Source: Acinetobacter pragensis
GTDB lineage: Bacteria; Pseudomonadota; Gammaproteobacteria; Pseudomonadales; Moraxellaceae
Reading direction: 5' to 3'
DNA length: 64,000 bases
Assembly: GCF_001605895.1 (NCBI RefSeq)
Contig: NZ_LUAW01000016.1
Coordinates: forward strand, 40,377 to 104,376
Under the pieces are notes generated by a model. That model ran no database searches and was not told the DNA's origin. It saw nothing but the letters and a program-made list of their open reading frames with translations. Below are positions 10,186 to 19,894 of the stretch, one piece after another (position 1 is the stretch's first letter; each line of letters starts with the position of its first letter). A program made the position numbers and the translations under genes.

Positions 10186-10234
10186 ACTGCCATTTTCAGA
10201 GCTGTATTTAGATAACCTCAATTGAAGCATTCTT

Positions 10235-11128
10235 ATGGATATCACTCAAAACCCGTCCAACCTAAGCAAAGCATTAATGTACCTCATGATGTCTGCTTTG
10301 CTTTTTTCAATTATGGGCGTTTGCATTCGCTATGTTTCAACAACTGTAGACAACTATACCGTTGTTTTCTTTAGAAATGCTGTTGGACTGCTAATTTTCA
10401 TTCCTATGCTTTTTAAGAAAGGTCTATCTTTTGCAAAGACAGATAAACTCTGGATGCATACATGGCGGAGTATTGTCGGCCTATGTGCAATGTATGGTTT
10501 TTTCTATGCCATTGCGCACTTAAAGCTTTCAAATGCGATGGTTTTTAGTTATTCATCACCTATTTTTATTCCTTTAATTGCATGGTTCTTTTTAAAAGAA
10601 AAAATTACATCGGCTATGATTTTAGCGGCCGCTATTGGCCTATGCGGTGTCCTTATGGTTGCAAAACCGGATGAGGGGCTATTCAACAGCATGTCTATTA
10701 TTGGATTAAGCTCATGTTTTTTATCCGCTTTAGCTTTCGTTACTGTCCGTGCGCTAACCAGCACTGAACCTCCTGAGCGTATTGTTTTCTATTTCTGTAT
10801 TTTTGGCACCGTCATTTCAGGCATTCCCATGTTTTGGCATTTCAGATGGTACAATTTATATGAACTCAGCCTGCTTATTTCTATTGGTTTGCTTGCAAAC
10901 GTCAGCCAAATTTTTATGTCCTATGCATACAGTTTAGCGCCTGCTGGTCAAATTGGGCCAATGAATTATATTGCCATTATACTTGCAGGAATTTGGGGCT
11001 TTATTTTTTGGAGTGAAGTGCCTGATATTTACAGCATTGCCGGTTTCTGCATCATCTTGCTCGCCATTATTTTATGCAATCCATTTGCCTTGCAGAAAAT
11101 TGCTAAACTATTCCATACAGTCAAATAA
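10235..11128 (+). CDS. DMT-superfamily EamA-type permease
   Basis: 297 aa with ten hydrophobic helices in two EamA repeats (about residues 12-140 and 150-285); the first repeat ends with the usual VFSYSSPIFIPLIAWFFLKE pattern. Such proteins move metabolites or amino acids across the inner membrane, and substrate cannot be told from sequence. Its place between garD and a second sugar-acid unit, with an operator-like core upstream, suggests a sugar acid or an overflow product. The ATG at 10235 has no clear Shine-Dalgarno. Confidence 0.8.
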   Translation: MDITQNPSNLSKALMYLMMSALLFSIMGVCIRYVSTTVDNYTVVFFRNAVGLLIFIPMLFKKGLSFAKTDKLWMHTWRSIVGLCAMYGFFYAIAHLKLSNAMVFSYSSPIFIPLIAWFFLKEKITSAMILAAAIGLCGVLMVAKPDEGLFNSMSIIGLSSCFLSALAFVTVRALTSTEPPERIVFYFCIFGTVISGIPMFWHFRWYNLYELSLLISIGLLANVSQIFMSYAYSLAPAGQIGPMNYIAIILAGIWGFIFWSEVPDIYSIAGFCIILLAIILCNPFALQKIAKLFHTVK

Positions 11129-11321
11129 TGCAGATTGATTCGATCGTTCAAAACACATCATAATTGTTTTACTTGAGAATATGGATATTCTCTTTACCCC
11201 GCAACTGCTTCAACTTCCATGAACTGATTTCTAATTTTACCTATCTATTAAATTCTCTTATTTGAATCATAAAAAATATTCTTGGATTGCCCCCTATGTT
11301 AGGGTTCATCAAAAAAACAAA

Positions 11322-11346
11322 ATGTTGTATGATGTCTAATATCATA
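11322..11346. promoter_or_regulatory. Operator-like element before the enolase-superfamily gene
   Basis: ATGTTG followed by TATGATGTCTAATATCATA, a palindrome with 6-bp arms (TATGAT / ATCATA). It is 22/25 identical to the element before kdgD and lies 41-65 bp before the ATG at 11387. Confidence 0.6.
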
Positions 11347-11386
11347 TCATGATAATAAATTGGCTCTTTATAGCAGGATGCTATTA

Positions 11387-12529
11387 ATGGAAATCACTAG
11401 AATAGAAATAATCCGTATTGCGATCCCCTTTACTGCTGGCAGAAATGAAGCAGAAAATTCTGGGCAAGATTTCAATGCTGCCTCGCCTAACCTCAATAAA
11501 ATGGAAAGCTTAATTGTTAAAATTCACACTGATAATGGACGCATTGGCTGGGGAGAAGCATTTGGTCATTTAGTTAATGCTGTTTGTTATGCCGCTTTAG
11601 AAAAGTTTGTTGCTCCATTTTTCTTAAACAAGCAAATTGAAACTCAACATGATTTAGCAGCGTTAATGAAAAGCGCCGAATATGCCTTTCATGGCTTTGG
11701 CCGCACAGGCCCCATCCGCTATGCATTATCTGCAATAGATATTGCCCTTTGGGATTTAATTTCTCAGCATGCAGGTCTCCCCCTTTGGAAAATGCTGGGG
11801 GCTGAACGGCAAAAAATTTCAATTTATCCGAGTTTAGTCAGCTACGGAAATGATCCGGACTTAGTTCATAAAAAAGTCAAAGAGGTTGTTGATCTCGGGT
11901 TTAAACAAATCAAATTGCATGAAACAACCTTTGAAGCAGTTGCTGCCGCTAAAAATGCTTTGAATGAAAATTGTAGCCTTATGGTTGATGTTAATTGCTG
12001 CTGGAATAAAGAAGATGCTGCGGCTGAGATTGCAAAACTTAAAACGTTAAATTTGAAATGGCTGGAAGAACCTGTTTGGCCTGTAGATGATTTCGATGCA
12101 CTGCAAGAATTAAATCAGCAAGGGATTTCAATTTCTGCTGGTGAAAATACTGCCGGTGAACTGGATGCGATTCATCTGATTAAAAATAAAATTGTCGATA
12201 TTGTTCAGCCCAGCGTAGCCAAAATAGGCGGTGTAAGTTCCGCAGTGCAGGTCATTAATGCGGGTTCAGAACACTCGGTCACCGTTGTTCCGCATTGCTT
12301 CTACTATGGTCCGGGCATGCTGGCTACAGCTCATCTTGTGGCATTGCTTCCTGACGATATTTATTTAGAAGTGCCATACATTCAATTCAAAGAGCATTTG
12401 CATGTTCTTACTCAATACCAGCCAGAAATCATTTTACCTGAAACGCCAGGACTCGGCTTTCAAATCAACGAAGACATTCTTAAAAAATATACCGTTGTAT
12501 CCAGCACATGTATGAATCAAGGAGTATAG
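11387..12529 (+). CDS. Enolase-superfamily enzyme (mandelate racemase/muconate lactonizing type), sugar-acid dehydratase or lactone cycloisomerase
   Basis: 380 aa with the N-terminal capping domain and a C-terminal barrel. Metal ligands Asp201 (VDVN), Glu227 (LEEP) and Glu253 (AGEN) are intact. On the second strand the motif is KLH (Lys176, His178) and on the seventh there is His303 (VPHCFYYGPG). The Asp that normally pairs with this His on strand six is Ser276 (QPSVAKIGG), with a Lys at 279. This is not a textbook dehydratase set, so a galactarolactone cycloisomerase-type reaction is as likely as a dehydration. An AGG lies 9 nt before the chosen ATG; an upstream TTG is also in frame. It forms an operon with the next gene. 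Confidence 0.75.
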   Translation: MEITRIEIIRIAIPFTAGRNEAENSGQDFNAASPNLNKMESLIVKIHTDNGRIGWGEAFGHLVNAVCYAALEKFVAPFFLNKQIETQHDLAALMKSAEYAFHGFGRTGPIRYALSAIDIALWDLISQHAGLPLWKMLGAERQKISIYPSLVSYGNDPDLVHKKVKEVVDLGFKQIKLHETTFEAVAAAKNALNENCSLMVDVNCCWNKEDAAAEIAKLKTLNLKWLEEPVWPVDDFDALQELNQQGISISAGENTAGELDAIHLIKNKIVDIVQPSVAKIGGVSSAVQVINAGSEHSVTVVPHCFYYGPGMLATAHLVALLPDDIYLEVPYIQFKEHLHVLTQYQPEIILPETPGLGFQINEDILKKYTVVSSTCMNQGV

Positions 12530-12533
12530 ATTC

Positions 12534-13811
12534 ATGTTCAAAAATAGGTATCGATTAGTAGTTGCCATACTGCTTTTCCTTGCAGGGATTTTAAACTATT
12601 TAGACCGGGCCGCATTGTCTGTGATGGCCCCTTTAATTAAAACAGATTTACATTTAGATGATGCGCAGATGGGGCTGCTATTCAGTGCATTCTTTATCGG
12701 CTACTGTGTCTTCTGCTTTTTAGGGGGCGTAGCGGCAGATAAATTCGGGCCGCGGCGCGTATTCGCTTCAGCCGCATCTGTTTGGTCAGTTTTTTGCGGT
12801 GCGACCGCACTTGTTGGTTCATTTACGCAGCTTCTATTTGTACGGGTTTTATTTGGCATGGGCGAAGGGCCTATGGGCACAACGACCAATAAATCGATTT
12901 CTAATTGGTTTCCTAAAAAGGAAGTCGGCCGCGCTGTTGGTTTTACCAATGCGGGGCAACCTTTAGGCGCCGCAATCGCTGCGCCATTAGTCGGCTTAAT
13001 TGGTCTTCATTATGGATGGAGAATTTCATTCATTATTGTCGGTATATTAGGCTTAGTGTGGGTTGCAGTTTGGTGGTGCCTTTTCCGAGATAAACCAGAA
13101 GATCATCATTTGGTTTCGGAAGCAGAACAGAAAGAAATTGTAGAAAACCGCCCTGCAGCCATTATTTATGATGACAGCGCGCAACAGGATCAAAAAAGCA
13201 TTTGGCACTATATTTTTTCTGCGCCAGTTATTGGTATCGCTGCCGCATTTTTCTGCTTTAACTATATTCAGTTTTTCTTTTTATCTTGGCTGCCAAGCTA
13301 TCTCATTGATTATCAGCATCTTGATATTAAAAGCATGAGTATTATCGGCATGTTGCCATGGTTAGGCGCAACGGTCGGATTTTTAGGCGGCGGGATTATT
13401 TGTGATTTTATCTTCAAAAAGTCACAAAACTTTCTCTTCTCACGCAAGCTGATTATTTTCATTGGCTTAGCTATTGCAGCTGTGTCTGTATTTGCCGCTG
13501 CGTATGCAAAGTCATTAGGTGTTGCTGTTACATGTATTACGGTTGCGACTATTTTTGCATATATGACACCGCAAGCATGCTGGTCATTGCTGCAGGATAT
13601 TGTTCCTGCAAATAAAATTGGCAGTGCTGGCGGCTTTGTACATTTGCTTGCCAACTTGGCTGGCATTATTTCCCCAGCGCTTACTGGCTTTATTATTCAG
13701 TATGGCGGGGGGTATAACACAGCATTTATTCTTGCGAGCGGCTTTGCCTTCATTGGCATTATTGCGCTTTTAGGGATGGTGAAAAGTCAAAAATCCATGG
13801 CTGTATGCTGA
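12534..13811 (+). CDS. MFS transporter, anion:cation symporter family (sugar acid)
   Basis: 425 aa with twelve predicted helices and the family signatures LNYLDRAALS in helix 1 and GGVAADKFGPRR in the loop after helix 2. It belongs to the same branch as GudP and the D-galactonate transporters but is clearly a different protein. It starts 4 bp after the enolase-superfamily gene, with AAGGAG 8-9 nt before the ATG, so it probably imports that enzyme's substrate. A 20-bp perfect hairpin follows. Confidence 0.85.
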   Translation: MFKNRYRLVVAILLFLAGILNYLDRAALSVMAPLIKTDLHLDDAQMGLLFSAFFIGYCVFCFLGGVAADKFGPRRVFASAASVWSVFCGATALVGSFTQLLFVRVLFGMGEGPMGTTTNKSISNWFPKKEVGRAVGFTNAGQPLGAAIAAPLVGLIGLHYGWRISFIIVGILGLVWVAVWWCLFRDKPEDHHLVSEAEQKEIVENRPAAIIYDDSAQQDQKSIWHYIFSAPVIGIAAAFFCFNYIQFFFLSWLPSYLIDYQHLDIKSMSIIGMLPWLGATVGFLGGGIICDFIFKKSQNFLFSRKLIIFIGLAIAAVSVFAAAYAKSLGVAVTCITVATIFAYMTPQACWSLLQDIVPANKIGSAGGFVHLLANLAGIISPALTGFIIQYGGGYNTAFILASGFAFIGIIALLGMVKSQKSMAVC

Positions 13812-13816
13812 AAAAT

Positions 13817-13856
13817 AAAGGGAAATGATATTGCTATAGCAATATCATTTCCCTTT
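13817..13856 (+). terminator. Perfect 40-bp palindrome terminator
   Basis: Two 20-nt arms (starting AAAGGGAAATG) form a perfect inverted repeat with no spacer, ending in a T run. It begins 6 bp after the MFS stop and can end transcripts from both sides. The rest of 13857-14070 shows nothing recognisable. Confidence 0.8.
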
Positions 13857-14070
13857 TTAGGGTAACGCTATAAAAAGCTGCTATATGAGTGTAAATTGAA
13901 AAAAGCGACGGCATCAATAAAACAGGAATTATCAAGTTTCTATTTTTATTATAAACAACTGATTTTTTTAAAAATATTTACCTAGGTTTAAGCACTGTTA
14001 TCTTAAATTATTTATTATAAAAATACGGCACGCATTCCGCTCTGTTGCAACTTATCTCTAACTGAAAAAT

Positions 14071-14104
14071 AGGCGTTATCATTGAAATGACAATCATAAC
14101 GCCT
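14071..14104 (-). terminator. Intrinsic terminator after czcA
   Basis: A 9-bp stem AGGCGTTAT / ATAACGCCT. Read on the - strand it is followed by ATTTTTC. It starts 23 bp after the czcA stop. Confidence 0.7.
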
Positions 14105-14126
14105 GAAATAAAAATGTTTAGAAGAT

Positions 14127-17100
14127 TTAGTGTTTTACAGCTTTCAGACTGTTCATCCATCGGTACAGCACAGGCAATAACACCAAAGTCAGCAATGTCG
14201 ATGAAATAATCCCGCCAATAACCACCGTAGCCAATGGCCTTTGCACTTCTGCCCCTGTTCCTGTGGCTAGCGCCATAGGTAAAAACCCTAAAGAAGCCAC
14301 ACATGCAGTCATTAAAACTGGCCTTAAGCGCAATATGGCCCCGTGCCAAACTGCGTCATGAACACTATGTTTTTCACGAAGTTCTTTAATAAATGTCAGC
14401 ATCACCAAACCATTGAGCACCGCCACGCCAGATAAGGCAATAAAGCCGATTCCCGCTGACATGGACAATGGAATATCTCGTAGCCACAGGAACAGTACTC
14501 CGCCCGTTAATGCAAAAGGCACCCCAGTAAAGACCAATAAGCTTTCTTTGACATTGCGGAATACCGCCATTAATAAAACAAAAATCGTCAGCAGTGCAAA
14601 AGGAATGACAAGCTGCATGCGTGCTTTTGCAGATGCCAAATTTTCAAATTGACCGCCGTATTCAATCCAATAGCCGCTTGGCAGTTCATAAGCATCTAGC
14701 TGCGTTTGCAGATCGGAAACAAATGAACCTAAGTCACGGCCTTCGACATTGGCCGTGATAACCATCCTGCGCTTGCCATTTTCTCGGCTGACTTGATTAA
14801 CTCCATTTATTTGAGTCACTGCAGCAATGTCGGATAATAAAATACTGCCGCCATTCGCAAGCTGTATAGGCAGCTGAGAAAGAGTTTCTGCTATTCTGTC
14901 CTGATCGCTTAAACGTACCACAAAATCAAAACGCCGGTCTCCTTGCAGAATTTCACCGACACTTTGACCGCCTATGCTGGCAGCCACTAAATTTTGAACA
15001 GTATTTACACTGATGCCGTATTGAGCCGCCAATGCTTTGTCAACGTCAACATTCAGCAAGGGTAAACCCGAAGTCTGTTCAACTTTTACCGCACTGCTGC
15101 CCGCGATTTGCTGCATAATCTTGGCAATTTTGACAGCCTCTGCATTCAGCACCTGCATATCATCGCCAAAGATTTTAACCCCGACATCATTGCGGATTCC
15201 TGAAATCAGCTCATTAAAGCGCAGTTCAATCGGCTGCGAAAACTCACTGTTATTGCCCGGCATTTCTGCAAGATAGGCCTGCATGCGTCTGCGCAATACA
15301 TCAAGCGGTTCTTTAGGATTAGGCCATGCCTCACGCGGTTTCAACATGATGTATGAATCTGAAATATTTGGCGGCATCACATCTGTTGCCACCTCCGCCG
15401 TACCCGTACGGGCAAATACAGCTTGAACCTCAGGGAAATTTTTAAGAAGCAGCTTTTCTGTATTTTCCTGAATTTTTAAAGATTCTTCTAAGCCTGTGCT
15501 TGGTGAGCGCAGCAGCTGTACAGCAAAATCGCCTTCGCTGAGCTGTGGCGAAAATTCACTGCCGATACGGGTGGCAAGCAGCCCTGTGATCAACAATAAG
15601 CATAAAGCAAAGGTTAAAACTGCGGCTTTATACTGATATGCTGTATCTAAGATTTTCTCATAAGATGTTTTCAGCCATTGCATCCAGCGGCTTTCGGTTT
15701 CCTTGATATCCCCTTTTACCCATAAAGCAACGGCTGCTGGCACAAAGGTAATAGACAGAATAATGGCCGCAACTAAAGCCAAGACAACCGTCAGCGCCAT
15801 AGGATGGAACATTTTTGCTTCGACGCCGGTTAAGGCAAAAATAGGCAGATAAACCACCAAAATAATCAGCTGGCCGAATATTAATGGGCGTCTGGCTTGC
15901 CGCGCAGCCAAGAATACTTCTTTAAAGCGTTCTGTACGCGACAAAGGACGCTTTAATATGTGCTGTGCATTCGCTAAACGGCGAATGCAGTTTTCGACTA
16001 TCACCACTGCGCCATCGACAATAATGCCAAAATCAAGCGCGCCTAAACTCATTAAGTTTGCACTTATATTTTTCTGCGCCATGCCTGTTAAGGTAAATAG
16101 CATCGACAATGGAATGACACAGGCTGTAATCAAAGCCGCACGGATATTCCCCAGAAATAAAAAGAGAATGACAATGACCAGTATTGCGCCTTCCAGTAGA
16201 TTTTTTTGTACTGTTTGAATTGCTTTTTCAACCAATACCGTCCGGTCATAGACCGTTTCAATTGTTACGCCTTTTGGCAAACTGCTCTGAATCTGCTGAA
16301 TTTTGGCATCGACCGCTTTTGAAACGGTGCGGCTATTTTCACCCATCATCATCATGGCAATGCCCAGAACTGTTTCTTCACCATTATAGGTCGCACCGCC
16401 AGTTCTCAGGTCATGGCCAACTGAAACTTGCGCAATATCAGCGACACGGATCGGGCTGCCATTCGGACTGCTGACCATCGTGTTTTCGATATCCGCCAGT
16501 GTATTCAGTGTGCCTGGAACACGTACGGTAAGCTGCTGACCATTTTCTTCAATAAACCCTGCTCCACGGTTCTCATTATTCAGCATCAGGGCTTGCTGCA
16601 GCTGTTCTAGCGGAATTTTCAGCTGCTGCATGCGGTTTAAATCCGGTGAAACCACATAGGTTTTATTAAACCCGCCAATACTGTTAATTTCTGCAACGCC
16701 AGCAACCCGCTGAAGCTGCGGACGAACAATCCAGTCTTGAATTTCCCGCAAATCCATTGCGCTATATGCTGTACCGTCAGGCTTTTTCGCTTCAGGATCA
16801 GCCTTAAGCACCCACTGATAAATTTCTCCTAACCCTGTCGATACAGGGGACATTTCTGGTGAAATTTGAGCAGGCAATTCAGATTTCACCTCTTGTACGC
16901 GCTGGCTGATCTGCTGGCGCGCCCAATAAATATCTGTACCATCTTTAAAAATAATAGTGACCTGCGACAAGCCATAGCGGGAGATAGAGCGTGTCAATTG
17001 AAGGTCTGGAATACCGGCCAGCGCATTTTCAATTGGATAGGTGATGCGCTGTTCAACCTCTAAAGCCGTAAAACCGCTGGCTTGAGTATTGATTTGCACT

Positions 17101-17273
17101 TGCACATTGGTAATATCCGGCACAGCATCAATGGGGAGTTTTTGATAGCTGTAGACTCCGACTGCGATCCATGTCAAAGCAAACAGCAGAACCCAAATGG
17201 CATTTTGAATAGAAAAATGAATGATGCGTTCAAAGACGCCTTCAGGTTTGGGCAAATCATTATTAATGCTCAT
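14127..17273 (-). CDS. czcA: CzcA-type heavy-metal efflux RND pump
   Basis: 1048 aa, the usual size of HME-RND inner-membrane pumps. The proton-relay motif of helix 4 reads DFGIIVDGAVVIVEN, the pattern of divalent-cation (Co/Zn/Cd) pumps rather than the copper/silver CusA type. Two large periplasmic loops follow helix 1 and helix 7. It is the energised part of the CzcCBA complex that exports metal from the periplasm. The ATG at 17273 follows GAGG at 6 nt and overlaps the end of czcB by 11 bp, which suggests translational coupling. Which metal is exported cannot be decided from sequence. Confidence 0.88.
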   Translation of the reverse strand: MSINNDLPKPEGVFERIIHFSIQNAIWVLLFALTWIAVGVYSYQKLPIDAVPDITNVQVQINTQASGFTALEVEQRITYPIENALAGIPDLQLTRSISRYGLSQVTIIFKDGTDIYWARQQISQRVQEVKSELPAQISPEMSPVSTGLGEIYQWVLKADPEAKKPDGTAYSAMDLREIQDWIVRPQLQRVAGVAEINSIGGFNKTYVVSPDLNRMQQLKIPLEQLQQALMLNNENRGAGFIEENGQQLTVRVPGTLNTLADIENTMVSSPNGSPIRVADIAQVSVGHDLRTGGATYNGEETVLGIAMMMMGENSRTVSKAVDAKIQQIQSSLPKGVTIETVYDRTVLVEKAIQTVQKNLLEGAILVIVILFLFLGNIRAALITACVIPLSMLFTLTGMAQKNISANLMSLGALDFGIIVDGAVVIVENCIRRLANAQHILKRPLSRTERFKEVFLAARQARRPLIFGQLIILVVYLPIFALTGVEAKMFHPMALTVVLALVAAIILSITFVPAAVALWVKGDIKETESRWMQWLKTSYEKILDTAYQYKAAVLTFALCLLLITGLLATRIGSEFSPQLSEGDFAVQLLRSPSTGLEESLKIQENTEKLLLKNFPEVQAVFARTGTAEVATDVMPPNISDSYIMLKPREAWPNPKEPLDVLRRRMQAYLAEMPGNNSEFSQPIELRFNELISGIRNDVGVKIFGDDMQVLNAEAVKIAKIMQQIAGSSAVKVEQTSGLPLLNVDVDKALAAQYGISVNTVQNLVAASIGGQSVGEILQGDRRFDFVVRLSDQDRIAETLSQLPIQLANGGSILLSDIAAVTQINGVNQVSRENGKRRMVITANVEGRDLGSFVSDLQTQLDAYELPSGYWIEYGGQFENLASAKARMQLVIPFALLTIFVLLMAVFRNVKESLLVFTGVPFALTGGVLFLWLRDIPLSMSAGIGFIALSGVAVLNGLVMLTFIKELREKHSVHDAVWHGAILRLRPVLMTACVASLGFLPMALATGTGAEVQRPLATVVIGGIISSTLLTLVLLPVLYRWMNSLKAVKH

Positions 17274-18498
17274 GGCCTGCCTCATCTTTTTCCAGTTCAG
17301 ATTTCAGCAAAAAACTGCCTTGGCTGATATATTTTTGACCAGAAGACAGTCCTGAAAGCACTTCTAGCCACTCACCGTCACTTGAACTTTGACCAATTTC
17401 GACTTGCTGAGGTTTAAGCTGGATCTGCCCTTTTTGTTCAGACGCAATAAGAAAAACCGTTTTTTTACTATCGATGTCCTGTACAGCAGATCTCATAATG
17501 CGCAATGCATTTTTAGCTGCAGGCTGAACTATAAGCACATTGACCAAAACATTCGGGCGCAATTCTTTGGCCTGAGACAGCAGTTTTGCCCGCACGACCA
17601 AACGGCCCGTTTGTACATCTGCCTGCGAAGTCAGGCTCTGTACTTGAGCAGTGTAATCTTGTGTTGCGCCATTTACTCTAAAATGAATCAATTGCTCAGC
17701 CTGCAGCTGTCCAGCCAGCTGCTGCGGCAAATTAAATTCAAGCCACAGTTCTTTTAATTGTTCAATGACAAATAACTGATCGGCCAGCTGTACGTTTTCA
17801 CCGACAACTATATCTTTTTGGCTGATGACACCGGACATCGGTGCACGTATGATAAATCGTCCATTATTTCCAGCACTGGCACCTAACGCATTTAAACGGC
17901 TTTGGGCAGCCTGAATGCTGATTTGGGCTTGACGGTAGTAATTTTCAGCCCGCTGATAATCCTGTTTCGCAGAAATTCCTTGTGACCATAGCTGCTTTTC
18001 ACGCAAATAATCTTGCTGGGCTAAGTTCAGATTTTCTTGCGCTATGCGCAAATTGGCCTGCTGATCAATTAATTCCGGCACGGACAGGACAGCAAGCGGC
18101 TGCCCTTTCGTAACTGTTTGCCCCAAAGCTACATTGACTTGTTCTACGTGGCCGCTAAAGTTGGGCGATACATGTGCCTGCTGGTCTGTATTAACAACTA
18201 ATTTTCCGGATAAGGCCGTTACTTGATCGACAGGCCCTGCGGCAACCGTTCCAATCTTCAGCCCTTGCTCGGCTAATTGCTGTGCAGTCAGCGTAATTTT
18301 TTCCTCTTCATGTTCATGGCCTTCGTCTGCCTTGTCATCAGCTTCATGTTCACCATGTGTTTCATGTTCTTCTTCATGAGCACCCTCTGATGTTTTCGTG
18401 GCGCTCAATAAAATTGCAGCGCATATTGCTAAAGTCAGCGCAATAAAAACAGCAATCATTTTGGGTTGAGTGACCTTTAGGATCTGCTTGAAATTCAT
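17263..18498 (-). CDS. czcB: CzcB-type periplasmic adaptor (membrane fusion protein)
   Basis: 411 aa. An N-terminal membrane anchor (residues ~14-32) is followed by a His/Glu-rich segment (about 36-68, many HE and EH pairs) able to bind divalent metal, then the biotinyl-lipoyl and alpha-helical hairpin regions and a C-terminal AGHEH. It bridges CzcA to CzcC. The ATG at 18498 is used, with GGGGAG upstream; it begins 1 bp after the czcC stop (TAATATG). Confidence 0.88.
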   Translation of the reverse strand: MNFKQILKVTQPKMIAVFIALTLAICAAILLSATKTSEGAHEEEHETHGEHEADDKADEGHEHEEEKITLTAQQLAEQGLKIGTVAAGPVDQVTALSGKLVVNTDQQAHVSPNFSGHVEQVNVALGQTVTKGQPLAVLSVPELIDQQANLRIAQENLNLAQQDYLREKQLWSQGISAKQDYQRAENYYRQAQISIQAAQSRLNALGASAGNNGRFIIRAPMSGVISQKDIVVGENVQLADQLFVIEQLKELWLEFNLPQQLAGQLQAEQLIHFRVNGATQDYTAQVQSLTSQADVQTGRLVVRAKLLSQAKELRPNVLVNVLIVQPAAKNALRIMRSAVQDIDSKKTVFLIASEQKGQIQLKPQQVEIGQSSSDGEWLEVLSGLSSGQKYISQGSFLLKSELEKDEAGHEH

Positions 18499-18499
18499 A

Positions 18500-19849
18500 T
18501 TATTGTGCTCCCCCGCCAATTAAATTATATGTCTGTTCTAAAGCTGTCTTATTCAATTGCGTATAAGCATCCGAGCTGCTGATTTGCTCATAGCTGGTTC
18601 CTATGCTTAAAGCTTCCGCCGTCAAAGCCGCCTTCCAGGCTTGACGCAATGTCTGCAATTGCCCCAACCGAATCGTCAGCAGCTGATCAGTGGCTTGCTG
18701 TACATCCGTAATGGCAAGTTTTCCTGCCTGAAAGCCTTGGAGTGTCCGGCTTTGTACTTTTTCCGCCAGACTGATTTGATTGCTGGCGGCAGCAAACTGA
18801 GTTCTTAAACCCTGCAACTGATGCATGCTGTTGGCAATATCTAAAATTTGCTGTTTCAGTTCCCGCTGCTGCTGTTGGTTCAGCAATATTTGCTGGCGCT
18901 GTGTGATTGGAATGGAATATTGCTGACGGTTAAATAAACTGAGCGGAATATCTACCCCTAGGGCTAGAACAGTATCGTCTTGCTCATTCAGCGCTTTTGT
19001 TCGAGTGATTCCTGCATTTAAGGTCAGATTGGGCCGCGACTTTATTTTGAGACGTTCAATTTGCTGATTGGATTGCAGAATATTCAAGGCATACAGCTTT
19101 TCCAGCCATCCCGCGGCAATATAGCGCTGGACGTTTTCATTGCTTTGTTCCGGCCATGACATAACATTATTTTTCAACTGAATGGATGCAGCGGATTCTC
19201 CCCAAAGATTTGAAAGCAAGCGTTGGGAAGCCTGCTGGTTTAATAAAGCTTGCTCATATAAGCGCTGAGCTTCTAAAGCTTCAATTTGACTGCGCTCATA
19301 GTCAACTAAGGCAATACTGCCGGCCTGATATCGCTTATGGGCACTGTCCAAATTGCTCTGACTGATTTTTAATTGCGCGGCATAAACCTGCTGTTCAGCG
19401 TCTGCCAGTGCAAAATTGGACCAAGCAAATCGAACGATTAACTGGCTTTTCGCCTCCCACAGCGGCTGAAGCAATTGCATTTGCTGTCTTGCAGTTTGGG
19501 CAATTTTTTGATCAAGCTTCCTTTGTCCAAAAATATCCAGAGGCTGGCTGATTCCGATACTGAGCTCCTGATCTTGGTTTGATCCAAAACCATCTTGCTC
19601 AATGCTTAAAGTCGGATTTTGCCAAAGTTTGCTTTGCTTAACATTCAGTTCTGATATTTGCTGACGCTGCTGCCAAAGCTGGTTTTGTTCCTGATAATTT
19701 TCGACCTTTAATAAAACTGTACTAAAATCATCAATGATATTGATACGTTTTGAGCTGGCTTGCTGCTCGGCATTCGCCAATTGCACGATGACCGCAGCAA
19801 AGCATACAGCAAGCGTTGGGCGTATATACGCCGTAATTTTAAAAGACAT
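18500..19849 (-). CDS. czcC: CzcC-type outer-membrane efflux factor
   Basis: 449 aa with a signal peptide (cleavage near LANA-EQQ) and two long, glutamine-rich coiled-coil repeats typical of the TolC-like OEP family. It forms the outer-membrane channel of the Czc pump. The ATG at 19849 follows GGGA at 6 nt; the gene begins 45 bp after czcI. Confidence 0.85.
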   Translation of the reverse strand: MSFKITAYIRPTLAVCFAAVIVQLANAEQQASSKRINIIDDFSTVLLKVENYQEQNQLWQQRQQISELNVKQSKLWQNPTLSIEQDGFGSNQDQELSIGISQPLDIFGQRKLDQKIAQTARQQMQLLQPLWEAKSQLIVRFAWSNFALADAEQQVYAAQLKISQSNLDSAHKRYQAGSIALVDYERSQIEALEAQRLYEQALLNQQASQRLLSNLWGESAASIQLKNNVMSWPEQSNENVQRYIAAGWLEKLYALNILQSNQQIERLKIKSRPNLTLNAGITRTKALNEQDDTVLALGVDIPLSLFNRQQYSIPITQRQQILLNQQQQRELKQQILDIANSMHQLQGLRTQFAAASNQISLAEKVQSRTLQGFQAGKLAITDVQQATDQLLTIRLGQLQTLRQAWKAALTAEALSIGTSYEQISSSDAYTQLNKTALEQTYNLIGGGAQ

Positions 19850-19894
19850 GATTGTTCCCACTAATTTAAGAAAAAGCGGTGGGAAATATTTAGG

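Noticed and set aside
13857..14070. Mobile element or small RNA between the sugar-acid and czc clusters
   Set aside because: Only AT-rich sequence is seen, with no terminal repeats, target duplications or promoter-terminator pair.
14008..14349. Small - strand frame overlapping the end of czcA
   Set aside because: It runs through the czc terminator and czcA in another frame, without protein-like features.
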